Notes under the pieces: model-generated
The model's database searches: none
Told to the model about the DNA's origin: nothing
What the model saw: the letters and a program-made list of their open reading frames with translations, nothing else
Assembly: GCA_020844525.1 (NCBI GenBank)
Contig: JAJGAH010000162.1
Span: 1 to 6,222 of the forward strand
Direction: 5' to 3'
DNA length: 6,222 bases
Source of the DNA: Eubacterium sp.
GTDB lineage: Bacteria; Bacillota; Clostridia; Lachnospirales; Lachnospiraceae
Translations under genes and position numbers: made by a program
In this document: one piece after another, positions 1-6,222 of the stretch
Position numbering within the stretch: the stretch's first letter is position 1
How the letters are laid out: every line of letters begins with the position of its first letter

Positions 1-1067
1 AAATCGCTTTCCTTCATAAGGGTTTCCGCATCCCGGCTCTTCGCAGTCTTCCAGACACCATCCGCCATGCCATGATCGAGCAGGCTCTTTGTGGTTGCCT
101 TCAGGAAGTCAACAGCATAGTAGATGCCGTGGATTTTCTCCGGATCAGCGCCCGGAAGAGACCTTGCCTGCTTTGCGCCGCAGGCGAGGATGACGGCGTC
201 ATATTCCCGCAGAAGATCCTGTACTGACACATAGCCTGACTTTGCAGAAGCCATATGCTTTGCAGCAGCCTTCCCTTCCGCCTTCTCCGATGCTGTCTTC
301 TCTGCCGCATCACTCTTCGCTGCCGCCTGATCTGGCGCAGCATCCTTTGCCGCTGCCCTGGCAGGTGCGACTGCATCTGCCGGAGCCGCTCCGATGTTCA
401 CACCGGTGCGGAACACAACACCCTCTGCCTCCATCAGCTTTTTACGCCGGTAAATCACGCTCTTGTCCAGCTTCATATTCGGAATGCCGTACATCAGCAG
501 GCCGCCGATTCTGTCCTCACGCTCGAAGACAGTCACGCTGTGCCCCCTGTGATTGAGCTCATCGGCCGCTGCCAGTCCTGAAGGGCCAGCACCCACAACC
601 GCCACCTTTTTTCCGCTTCTGATCTGCGGGACCTGGGGTTTGATATAGCCCTTCTCAAAGGCCGTCTCAATCGTAAAGAGCTCGTTGTCATGGATGGTCA
701 CAGGATCGCCGTACTCACCGTTGATACATGCCTTCTCACAGAGCGCCGGGCAGACCCTTCCGGTAAACTCCGGAAAATTGCTGGTCTTGATCAGACGGCT
801 GAAGGCCTCCTGGAAATGTCCGCGATAAATCTGGTCATTCCATTCCGGAATCAGATTGTGCAGCGGACATCCGGTCACCATTCCGTTGAGCTTCATGGCG
901 GACTGGCAGAAGGGAACACCGCAGTTCATGCAGCGGGCACCCTGCTCCATACGGTCCTCCTGTCCGAGCGGCACATGAAATTCCTTAAAAGTCCGCACAC
1001 GCTCCTGCACAGGGACATCAGTATTGCTTTTTCTGCTGTATTCAAGAAAACCTGTTGCTTTTCCCAT
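1..1067 (-). CDS. gltD: Glutamate synthase small (beta) subunit, GltD; 3' end outside the window
   Basis: This is the NAD(P)H-oxidising flavoprotein subunit of glutamate synthase. It passes electrons through FAD and Fe-S clusters to the large subunit, where 2-oxoglutarate plus the glutamine amide becomes glutamate. 355 codons are visible; the family is usually 450-500 aa, so the NAD(P)H-binding C-terminal part lies off the left edge. It opens with the family signature MGKATGFLEY. The Fe-S domain follows, with Cys46, Cys49 and Cys54 (RCMNCGVPFC), Cys67 (GCPLHN), and Cys106, Cys110 and Cys114 (CPALCEKAC). The FAD-binding Rossmann motif is G159-A-G161-P-S-G164, with the ribose-binding acidic residue at about Glu182 (TVFE). 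RIGGLLMYGIPNMKLDK and YDAVILACGA are also family motifs. The start at 1067 is fixed by the overlap with the gltB stop and by a strong ribosome binding site. Oddity: residues about 227-276 are an Ala/Lys-rich insertion. In Bacillus nomenclature this subunit is called GltB. Confidence 0.96.
   Translation of the reverse strand, partial: MGKATGFLEYSRKSNTDVPVQERVRTFKEFHVPLGQEDRMEQGARCMNCGVPFCQSAMKLNGMVTGCPLHNLIPEWNDQIYRGHFQEAFSRLIKTSNFPEFTGRVCPALCEKACINGEYGDPVTIHDNELFTIETAFEKGYIKPQVPQIRSGKKVAVVGAGPSGLAAADELNHRGHSVTVFEREDRIGGLLMYGIPNMKLDKSVIYRRKKLMEAEGVVFRTGVNIGAAPADAVAPARAAAKDAAPDQAAAKSDAAEKTASEKAEGKAAAKHMASAKSGYVSVQDLLREYDAVILACGAKQARSLPGADPEKIHGIYYAVDFLKATTKSLLDHGMADGVWKTAKSRDAETLMKESD
240..389 (-). 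other. Alanine/lysine-rich low-complexity insertion within GltD
   Basis: Residues about 227-276 of GltD, between FRTGVNIG and SGYVSVQDLLREYD, are almost wholly A, K, D, E, S, P, Q and G. The short block AAAK recurs three times (AAAKDAAPDQ, AAAKSDAAEK, AAAKHMASAK). In typical GltD proteins only a few residues join the strand ending in 'NxxVG' to the helix before 'DAVVLACGA', so this looks like about 45-50 extra residues in a surface loop of the FAD-binding domain. The reading frame stays open and conserved GltD sequence resumes on both sides, so it is an in-frame insertion and not a frameshift. It may be a flexible linker or a charged helix; no function is claimed. Confidence 0.8.
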
Positions 1068-4000
1068 CAGGATACCCTCCTTGTCACTTCTTCAAATGCT
1101 TCCAGAACCGCGTGCTCATGCTTGACGCCCTGCTCCTCGTATTTTCCGATGGCAGTCATCATTCTCTGATAATCATTCGGTACGACCTTCTTGAAATCAG
1201 GAATCCATCTCGGGAAATCGGCCAGAATCTCTGCGGCCAGCTTTGAACCTGTCTCTGCCTCATAGTCCTCCAGAATATATTTCAGCTCCTGGATATCATA
1301 CTTGTCTGTCAGCTCCTGAAGCGTGGTCATGTCCTTGTTCATCCTGCGGTACAGGGTATGGTCGGAATCCAGCACATAGGCAATGCCGCCGGACATACCT
1401 GCCGCGAAGTTCTTTCCTGTAGTGCCGAGAATTACGGCTCTTCCGCCAGTCATGTATTCCAGACCATGGTCACCGCAGCCCTCTGCGACGGCAGTCACAC
1501 CGGAGTTTCTGACGCAGAACCGCTCGCCCGCGATTCCGGAAACGTATACCTTTCCGGAGGTGGCACCATAGCAGGCCACATTGCCGATGATGATATTTTC
1601 ATCTGCCTTGAAGGTGGCCTTCGGTGAGGGAACTACAACGAGCTTGCCGCCTGAAAGTCCCTTTCCGAAGCCGTCGTTTGCATCGCCCTCCAGATACATG
1701 CTCAATCCCTTTGGAGCGAATGCGCCGAACGACTGTCCGCCGCCACCGACCGCATGTACAACAAAGGTGTCATCGTCCAGCGTGTCACCGAACCTTCTGG
1801 TGATCTCGGAACCGAGAATCGTACCAAAGGCACGGTCGGTACTGGAAACCTTCAGCGTGATCTCCTGCTTTTCGATCTTCTGACCGGGCTTTGCAGAAAG
1901 CGCAGCATGGAACTTCGGCAGAAGTACAGATTCATCCAGTGTCTTCTCCAGATGGAAGTTGTACACATCCTTCTGATCAAAGTGGGACTTCGCCGCATGC
2001 GCATAGGACGGATCCAGAATCCTGCTCATATCCACCTCGGCAGCACGGTCCGTGATCAGATTTTTCCTCTTCTCGAGGCAGTCTGTGCGGCCAATCATCT
2101 CATCAACCGTACGGAATCCCATGGAAGCCATAATCTCACGGAGCTGTCTGGCGATAAAAATCATGAAGTTCATGACATATTCCGGCTTGCCGGCAAAACG
2201 CTTTCTGAGCTCCTCATTCTGCGTTGCCACACCGGCCGGACAGGTGTCCTTGGAGCAGACACGCATCATCATGCAGCCCATGCAGATCAGCGGTGCTGTG
2301 GCAAAGCCGTATTCCTCCGCGCCAAGCAGAGCTGCGATGGCAACGTCACGGCCGCTCATCAGCTTTCCGTCAGTCTCAATAATCACACGGTCACGCAGGT
2401 TATTCTGCAGCAGGGACTGATGAGCCTCGGAGACACCCAGCTCCCAGGGAAGGCCCGCATTGTGGATCGAGGAGATCGGTGCCGCTCCTGTACCGCCGTC
2501 ATAGCCGGAAATCAGGATGACCTGGGCACCTGCCTTCGCTACACCGGAGGCAATTGTGCCTACGCCGTTCTCGGAAACCAGCTTGACGGAAATTCTGGCG
2601 TCACGGTTGGCGTTCTTCAGGTCATAGATCAGCTGCGCAAGATCCTCGATGGAATAAATATCATGGTGCGGCGGCGGGGAGATCAGGGACACACCCGGCG
2701 TTGAAAATCTTGTGGCCGCTACCCATGGATAGACCTTCTTGCCCGGCAGATGACCGCCTTCACCGGGCTTCGCGCCCTGCGCCATCTTGATCTGTATCTC
2801 GGCTGCGCTGTTCAGATAGGCGCTTGTGACACCGAACCGTCCGGATGCCACCTGCTTTATGGCGGAATTCTTTTCGGTTCCGTATCTTGCCGGATCCTCT
2901 CCGCCTTCACCGGTATTTGACTTGCCGCCCAGCCGGTTCATCGCAATGGCCATGGTCTCATGTGCCTCCTTGGATATGGAACCGAAGGACATGGCGCCTG
3001 TCTTGAAGCGCTTCACAATATTTTCTACCGGTTCTACCTCCTCCAGCGGGACAGGGTCCTGCTTCGGTGCGAACTCGAGGAGGCCGCGCAGCGTATGCGG
3101 TCTGCCGGAATCATCCACCATATCCGTATATTCGCGGAACTTGTCGTAGTCGCCGGAGCGCACTGCCTCCTGCAGAGTGACGATGGTCTCCGGATTGTAC
3201 AGATGGTCCTCCTTGTCCTTGCCGCTTCTGAGATAGTGGAAGCCGACGGAGTCCAGAGACGTATCCACCGAAAGGCCGAGCGGATCAAAGGCGTGATTGT
3301 GGCGGAAGGTGATGCCCTCCTCGATCTCCTTGATGCCGATGCCGCCTACACGGCTGACTGTTCCTGTAAAGTACTTGTCAATCGTCTCCTTGTCCAGACC
3401 GATTGCCTCAAAAATACGCGCGGACTGATAGGACTGAATCGTGGAAATACCCATCTTTGCGGCGGTCTTTACCACGCCGCCCAGCAGGGCGTTATTGTAA
3501 TCGGCGATTGCCGTATGGTAATCCTTGTCCAGCATGCTGGTATCGATCAGCTCCGCGATGCACTCATGTGCAAGATACGGATTGATGGCCCGGGCACCGA
3601 AGCCGAGCAGAGCTGCGATCTGATGCACATCTCTGGGCTCTGCGCTCTCCAGAATCAGGGAGACAGCTGTCCGCTTCTTTGTCCGGACCAGATGCTGCTC
3701 CACGGAGGATACGGCCAGCAGTGACGGAATCGGTACGTGGTTCTCATCCACGCCACGGTCACTGAGGATGATGATATTCTTCCCATTTGCATACGCGCGG
3801 TCAACGGTGATGTTCAGCTGCTCCAGCGCTCTTGCCAGCGAGGTGTTCTTGTAATACAGCAGAGAAACCACCTGTGCGTGGAAGCCGGGACGGTCCAGTG
3901 ATTTGATCTTCATCAGGTCTACGCCGGTCAGAATCGGGTGGTTGACCTCAAGCATCGTACAGTTGCCGCTCTTTTCATTGAGCAGATCACCATCGGACCC

Positions 4001-5626
4001 GATGTAGACCGTGGTATCGGTAACAATCTCCTCACGCAGGGAGTCGATGGGCGGGTTTGTGACCTGTGCGAACTGCTGCTTGAAATAATTGAACAGCAGC
4101 TGGTGCTGTCTGGACAGAACCGCCAGGGGTACATCGTGGCCCATGGAGGCTGTCGGCTCTACGCCATTTTCCGCCATCGGGAGGATCGAATCCTTGACAT
4201 CCTCATAGGTATATCCGAATACCTTGTAGAGACGGTCCCGCATCTCCTTATTGTGTACCGGAATCTTCTTGTTCGGAATCGGAACATCCTTCAGCTTCAG
4301 AAGATTGCGGTCCAGCCATTCACCATAGGGCTTACGGTGTGCATAATACCGCTTGCAGTCATCATCAGAGATAATTTCCTTCTTCAGCGTGTCAACCAGG
4401 AGAATTCTGCCGGGTGTGAGACGGGATTTCTTGATCACATGCTCCGGCGGAATATCCAGTACGCCGACCTCGGAGGAGAGGATCAGGCGGTTGTCATCGG
4501 TGATATAGTACCTGGAAGGACGCAGTCCGTTCCGGTCCAGGGTTGCTCCCAGCACGTCACCGTCAGAAAACAGGATGGCAGCAGGTCCGTCCCAGGGCTC
4601 CATCATGGTCGCATAATAATGGTAGAAATCCTTCTTGTCCTCACTCATGAAACGGTTATGGTTCCACGGCTCCGGAATGGTGACCATCATAGCCAGCGGC
4701 AGGTCCATGCCGTTCATGTACAGGAACTCCAGCGTATTGTCCAGCATTGCGGAGTCGGAGCCTGAAGCACTGATAACCGGGTAGATCTTGTCGATGTCCT
4801 TCTCCATGATTGGGCTGGTCATGGTCTCCTCGCGGGCGAGCATACGGTCCATGTTGCCTCGGATCGTATTGATCTCACCATTGTGCGCAATCATACGATA
4901 CGGATGCGCACGGTCCCAGGATGGTGTCGTATTGGTAGAGAAACGGGAATGCACGATGGCAATAGCCGTCTTGTAGTCCTTGTCCTGCAGGTCGGTATAG
5001 AACCTTCTGAGCTGCTTTACGAGGAACATGCCCTTGTAGACGATCGTTCTGGAGGACATGGAGCAGATATAGGTATCCTCAGAGCTCTGCTCAAACTCAC
5101 GGCGGACCACGTAGAGCTTCCGGTCAAAATCAATACCTCTCGGGATTCCCTCCGGCCGTTCAATGAAGCACTGCATGATACATGGCATACAGTCCAGTGC
5201 CACCTTGCCCAGAATCTCCGGATGGATCGGAACCTCACGCCATCCAAGAAGCTGAAGGCCTTCCTTTTCTACAATGACCTTCATCATCCGCATCGCGAAG
5301 GTGCGTTTCATCGTGTCCTGAGGGAAAAAGATCATACCAATGCCGTAATCTCTCGGTCCCTTCAGTTCAATTCCCTCTTTGGCCGCTGCCTTTTTGAAGA
5401 AATCATGGCTGATCTGCGCCAGTATGCCGACACCGTCACCGACAGTTCCGGAAGCATCCTTACCTGCGCGGTGCTCCAGCTTTTCTACAATGGCAAGCGC
5501 ATCATCCAGTACACGATTGTCCTGATGTCCGTCGATATTTACAACGGCTCCAATTCCACAGGCATCGTGTTCCTTCTGCAGCTGCTCATATTTTCTGATG
5601 TGCTGTGTATATTCATCCATACTCAT
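1067..5626 (-). CDS. gltB: Glutamate synthase large (alpha) subunit, GltB
   Basis: This cytoplasmic enzyme hydrolyses glutamine and channels the ammonia to 2-oxoglutarate, giving glutamate with electrons supplied by GltD. At 1519 aa it is full length for the family, with all domains in order. A short propeptide precedes the class II amidotransferase nucleophile Cys23 (DACGIG). The glutaminase domain (about 23-430) carries HSRFSTNT (226-233) and AHNGEINT (247-254). The central domain spans about 470-775, with NPPIDSLREE near 524. The FMN/2-oxoglutarate domain (about 860-1210) has GAMSFGSIS (877-885), GAKPGEGG and SGYDGGTGAAP (1040-1050). The 3Fe-4S cysteines are Cys1118, Cys1124 and Cys1129 (CMMMRVCSKDTC), with an extra Cys1115 just before them. 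The C-terminal GXGXG beta-helix domain (about 1255-1450) includes GDANDGFGKGLSGG and AAGMSGGIAYV. The start is ambiguous between Met1 (5626) and Met3 (5620): the only Shine-Dalgarno is 3 bases from Met1 but 9 from Met3. The mature enzyme should be the same either way. No catalytic residue appears lost. In Bacillus this subunit is called GltA. Confidence 0.98.
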   Translation of the reverse strand: MSMDEYTQHIRKYEQLQKEHDACGIGAVVNIDGHQDNRVLDDALAIVEKLEHRAGKDASGTVGDGVGILAQISHDFFKKAAAKEGIELKGPRDYGIGMIFFPQDTMKRTFAMRMMKVIVEKEGLQLLGWREVPIHPEILGKVALDCMPCIMQCFIERPEGIPRGIDFDRKLYVVRREFEQSSEDTYICSMSSRTIVYKGMFLVKQLRRFYTDLQDKDYKTAIAIVHSRFSTNTTPSWDRAHPYRMIAHNGEINTIRGNMDRMLAREETMTSPIMEKDIDKIYPVISASGSDSAMLDNTLEFLYMNGMDLPLAMMVTIPEPWNHNRFMSEDKKDFYHYYATMMEPWDGPAAILFSDGDVLGATLDRNGLRPSRYYITDDNRLILSSEVGVLDIPPEHVIKKSRLTPGRILLVDTLKKEIISDDDCKRYYAHRKPYGEWLDRNLLKLKDVPIPNKKIPVHNKEMRDRLYKVFGYTYEDVKDSILPMAENGVEPTASMGHDVPLAVLSRQHQLLFNYFKQQFAQVTNPPIDSLREEIVTDTTVYIGSDGDLLNEKSGNCTMLEVNHPILTGVDLMKIKSLDRPGFHAQVVSLLYYKNTSLARALEQLNITVDRAYANGKNIIILSDRGVDENHVPIPSLLAVSSVEQHLVRTKKRTAVSLILESAEPRDVHQIAALLGFGARAINPYLAHECIAELIDTSMLDKDYHTAIADYNNALLGGVVKTAAKMGISTIQSYQSARIFEAIGLDKETIDKYFTGTVSRVGGIGIKEIEEGITFRHNHAFDPLGLSVDTSLDSVGFHYLRSGKDKEDHLYNPETIVTLQEAVRSGDYDKFREYTDMVDDSGRPHTLRGLLEFAPKQDPVPLEEVEPVENIVKRFKTGAMSFGSISKEAHETMAIAMNRLGGKSNTGEGGEDPARYGTEKNSAIKQVASGRFGVTSAYLNSAAEIQIKMAQGAKPGEGGHLPGKKVYPWVAATRFSTPGVSLISPPPHHDIYSIEDLAQLIYDLKNANRDARISVKLVSENGVGTIASGVAKAGAQVILISGYDGGTGAAPISSIHNAGLPWELGVSEAHQSLLQNNLRDRVIIETDGKLMSGRDVAIAALLGAEEYGFATAPLICMGCMMMRVCSKDTCPAGVATQNEELRKRFAGKPEYVMNFMIFIARQLREIMASMGFRTVDEMIGRTDCLEKRKNLITDRAAEVDMSRILDPSYAHAAKSHFDQKDVYNFHLEKTLDESVLLPKFHAALSAKPGQKIEKQEITLKVSSTDRAFGTILGSEITRRFGDTLDDDTFVVHAVGGGGQSFGAFAPKGLSMYLEGDANDGFGKGLSGGKLVVVPSPKATFKADENIIIGNVACYGATSGKVYVSGIAGERFCVRNSGVTAVAEGCGDHGLEYMTGGRAVILGTTGKNFAAGMSGGIAYVLDSDHTLYRRMNKDMTTLQELTDKYDIQELKYILEDYEAETGSKLAAEILADFPRWIPDFKKVVPNDYQRMMTAIGKYEEQGVKHEHAVLEAFEEVTRRVS
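1075..1082 (-). promoter_or_regulatory. gltD ribosome binding site inside the gltB 3' end
   Basis: The minus strand reads AAGGAGGG, seven bases upstream of the gltD ATG at 1067. This near-perfect Shine-Dalgarno sequence lies within the last codons of gltB. Together with the TGATG overlap it decides the gltD start and implies translation coupled to gltB. Confidence 0.9.
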
Positions 5627-5629
5627 TTT

Positions 5630-5634
5630 TCCTC
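5630..5634 (-). promoter_or_regulatory. gltB ribosome binding site
   Basis: The minus strand reads GATGAGGA just upstream of gltB. GAGGA ends three bases before the ATG at 5626 and nine bases before the in-frame ATG at 5620. The second spacing is closer to optimal, so translation may really begin at Met3 of the annotated protein. Confidence 0.6.
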
Positions 5635-5713
5635 ATCTTTGTCATCGCCGCGGTGTACATTTTGATGATTCTGTCACCACTGCGGTACAGGGGTTTTCAG
5701 GTGTTACCTCTTC

Positions 5714-5742
5714 TTTATATAGTGATTTTCAAGGATATGCAA
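5714..5742 (-). promoter_or_regulatory. Candidate sigma-A-type promoter for gltBD
   Basis: On the minus strand a -35-like TTGCAT (5742-5737) and a -10-like TATAAA (5719-5714) are separated by exactly 17 bases in an AT-rich stretch. The -10 box matches consensus at 5 of 6 positions; the -35 box is weak (3 of 6), which would suit an activated promoter. Transcription would begin near 5707, giving a leader of about 80 bases before gltB. It is the best promoter-like pair seen upstream of gltB but is a prediction only. Confidence 0.5.
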
Positions 5743-5767
5743 GGAAATAATGCTTAAAAAATATCCT
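5732..5767. promoter_or_regulatory. Inverted repeat spanning the gltB -35 region, possible operator
   Basis: AGGATAT (5732-5738) and its exact reverse complement ATATCCT (5761-5767) are separated by 22 AT-rich bases. The proximal arm overlaps the edge of the proposed -35 box, and the arm centres are 29 bp apart, close to three helical turns. That placement suits a dimeric activator or repressor, for example a LysR-type regulator as used for gltAB in Bacillus. No regulator gene is in view and the arms match no consensus I can confirm. Confidence 0.3.
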
Positions 5768-5797
5768 ATACAGAAACTGCCCTTAGATACAGTTTTA

Positions 5798-5828
5798 GGA
5801 ACTGCCGCGCCGAAAGCGCGACGGTTCC
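5798..5828. repeat. Strong GC-rich hairpin (H1)
   Basis: GGAACTG (5798-5804) pairs with CGGTTCC (5822-5828), including one T-G wobble. After one C/A mismatch, CGCGC (5806-5810) pairs with GCGCG (5816-5820) around a CGAAA loop, giving 12 pairs over a 31-base palindrome. Neither strand has a T-tract directly after it, so it is not a standard terminator. Its left arm is also complementary to the 3' arms of the two following hairpins. Confidence 0.8.
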
Positions 5829-5836
5829 CACTCGTT

Positions 5837-5869
5837 TGCCGCAGCCTTGCGGCAGTTCTCTTTCTTGTT
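5837..5869 (+). terminator. Terminator-like hairpin H2 with T-rich tail, plus-strand orientation
   Basis: TGCCGCA (5837-5843) and TGCGGCA (5848-5854) form a perfect 7-bp stem with a GCCT loop, followed by the pyrimidine-rich tract GTTCTCTTTCTTGTT. The polarity fits intrinsic termination of plus-strand RNA, yet no plus-strand gene lies upstream. It may instead be part of a repeated palindromic element. The tail is broken by C residues, so efficiency would be modest. Confidence 0.4.
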
Positions 5870-5922
5870 CTCTGCTCTTATGCAGCTTTGCGGCAGTTTT
5901 CTTTCTTGTACTCTGCTCTTAT
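5841..5922 (+). repeat. Two-copy 41-bp tandem repeat
   Basis: The segments 5841-5881 and 5882-5922 are adjacent direct repeats of 41 bp, identical at 38 positions. The differences are C/T at 5846/5887, C/T at 5858/5899 and T/A at 5869/5910. Each unit has the core TTGCGGCAGTT (first base C/T-variable context) followed by a tract rich in CTTT and ending CTCTGCTCTTAT. The unit length is not a multiple of three, which argues against coding. The close identity suggests a fairly recent duplication or maintained function. Confidence 0.95.
5881..5908 (+). terminator. Terminator-like hairpin H3 with T-rich tail, second copy
   Basis: TGCAGC (5881-5886) pairs with GCGGCA (5890-5895) around a TTT loop with one A/G mismatch, followed by GTTTTCTTTCTTG. 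It is the equivalent of H2 in the second tandem repeat, with a weaker stem and a more T-rich tail. The polarity is again plus-strand, facing the 3' end of glnN. Confidence 0.4.
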
Positions 5923-6042
5923 ACTGTATGATATTGTGGTCAAAAAATTCGTGATCAGGACAATTTCATGAGCATACATCTTCTGACCCTTACATCATTC
6001 TGCCTTGCATGTTCTATGATAAGCGCATGTATTTTTTCATAG

Positions 6043-6060
6043 CCGGGATTGATCTCCCGG
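6043..6060. repeat. Hairpin immediately downstream of the glnN stop
   Basis: CCGGGA (6043-6048) and TCCCGG (6055-6060) form a perfect 6-bp stem with a 6-base loop, nine bases after the glnN stop codon on the minus strand. In the direction of glnN transcription it is followed by an A-run instead of a T-run, so it does not look like an intrinsic terminator. It might protect the 3' end of the glnN message. Confidence 0.55.
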
Positions 6061-6069
6061 AACCTGTGC

Positions 6070-6222
6070 TTACCGCAGAGAAAACAGCAGCTCTCCGTAG
6101 GTCGGATATGGCAGATACTTCTCCGGGATATAGATCTCAGCCGCATCAACAAAGCCACGCAGCTTCTCCATATCCGCCAGAATCACATCATGATAGTAGC
6201 GTGCCTCTTCCAGGCCCTCCCG
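6070..6222 (-). CDS. glnN: C-terminal end of a probable type III glutamine synthetase (GlnN); 5' part outside the window
   Basis: Only the last 50 codons and the TAA stop are visible. Type III glutamine synthetases are large (about 700 aa) enzymes that make glutamine from glutamate, ammonia and ATP, and are common in Bacteroidota and anaerobic Bacillota. The segment has the typical tail of that family: a helical stretch (EEARYYHDVILADMEKLRGF) followed by the closing motif LPYPTYGELLFSLR, equivalent to the usual W-P-x-P-x-Y-x-x-LLF ending, here with Leu in place of the Trp. All catalytic residues lie beyond the right edge, so the call rests on the tail and on context. It lies 443 bp upstream of gltB on the same strand, the partner enzyme in the GS-GOGAT cycle, which raises confidence. 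Confidence 0.75.
   Translation of the reverse strand, partial: REGLEEARYYHDVILADMEKLRGFVDAAEIYIPEKYLPYPTYGELLFSLR

Larger units (their letters stand above)
5627..6069. other. Intergenic region between glnN and gltB
   Basis: I see no convincing gene in these 443 bp. Going from gltB towards glnN it holds an 80-base leader, the candidate promoter and inverted repeat, the hairpin and tandem-repeat element (5798-5922), an AT-rich spacer, and one hairpin beside the glnN stop. No tRNA or riboswitch class was recognised. No intrinsic terminator for glnN with a U-tract on the minus strand could be found, so read-through from glnN into gltBD is possible. Confidence 0.8.

Noticed and set aside
1754..2704. 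Plus-strand 316-codon reading frame opposite gltB, and similar ones at 2960-3724, 3938-4765 and 4883-5665
   Set aside because: They are antisense to the well-conserved gltB reading frame, show no recognisable domain, and are explained by the codon bias of gltB.
5798..5828. Hairpin H1 as a T-box or other known riboswitch core
   Set aside because: The GGAACTGCCGCG segment only loosely recalls the T-box antiterminator sequence, there is no specifier stem, and its orientation points away from gltB.
5750..5971. Plus-strand 73-codon reading frame with a hydrophobic centre and an AAGGA sequence before its ATG
   Set aside because: It is built from the hairpins and the 41-bp tandem repeat, whose length shifts the frame between copies, so the same DNA would encode unrelated peptides. 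It also starts inside the gltB promoter region. No family resemblance was seen.
5878..5979. Minus-strand 33-codon reading frame (starting MYAHEIVLIT) with a weak AAGGG site upstream
   Set aside because: It is very short, its end falls in the repeat element, and nothing in it resembles a known leader peptide. It is most likely chance.
5938..5988. Possible minus-strand stem pairing GGTCAGAAGA with TTTTTTGACC as a glnN terminator
   Set aside because: The stem depends on two G-U pairs and a 31-base loop, and the T-run is within the stem and not after it, so it does not fit an intrinsic terminator.
5955..6158. Minus-strand 67-codon reading frame overlapping the right-end gene
   Set aside because: It is out of frame with the glutamine synthetase tail, and its Arg/Cys-rich composition is typical of a shadow frame.

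Overview
The window is a nitrogen-assimilation locus of a bacterium, with every recognisable gene on the minus strand. Reading in the direction of transcription (right to left), it holds the last 50 codons of a probable type III glutamine synthetase (glnN), a 443-bp intergenic region rich in repeats and hairpins, a complete glutamate synthase large subunit (gltB, 1519 aa), and the first 355 codons of the glutamate synthase small subunit (gltD), which runs off the left edge. Together these are the two arms of the GS-GOGAT cycle: glutamine synthetase fixes ammonium onto glutamate, and GltB/GltD transfers the amide nitrogen to 2-oxoglutarate.

The likely host is an anaerobic, gut-type member of the Bacillota (Clostridia or Erysipelotrichia grade). 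This is an inference from the style of the GltB and GltD sequences, the type III glutamine synthetase, the purine-rich Shine-Dalgarno sites and the moderate GC content. No species can be named from this window.

Layout: 1-1067 gltD (partial, minus). 1067-5626 gltB (minus), joined to gltD by a one-base TGATG stop/start overlap. 5627-5800 gltB leader, a plausible sigma-A-type promoter (5714-5742) and an inverted repeat across its -35 box. 5798-5922 a compact structured element: a strong GC hairpin, then two 41-bp tandem copies (38/41 identical), each carrying a hairpin followed by a T-rich tract on the plus strand. 5923-6069 spacer with one further hairpin just after the glnN stop. 6070-6222 glnN 3' end (minus).

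The core genes are ordinary. Two points deserve a second look. One is an in-frame, alanine/lysine-rich insertion of about 50 residues inside the FAD-binding part of GltD. The other is the intergenic repeat/hairpin element, whose arms can pair in mutually exclusive ways, like an attenuator or a small palindromic mobile repeat.
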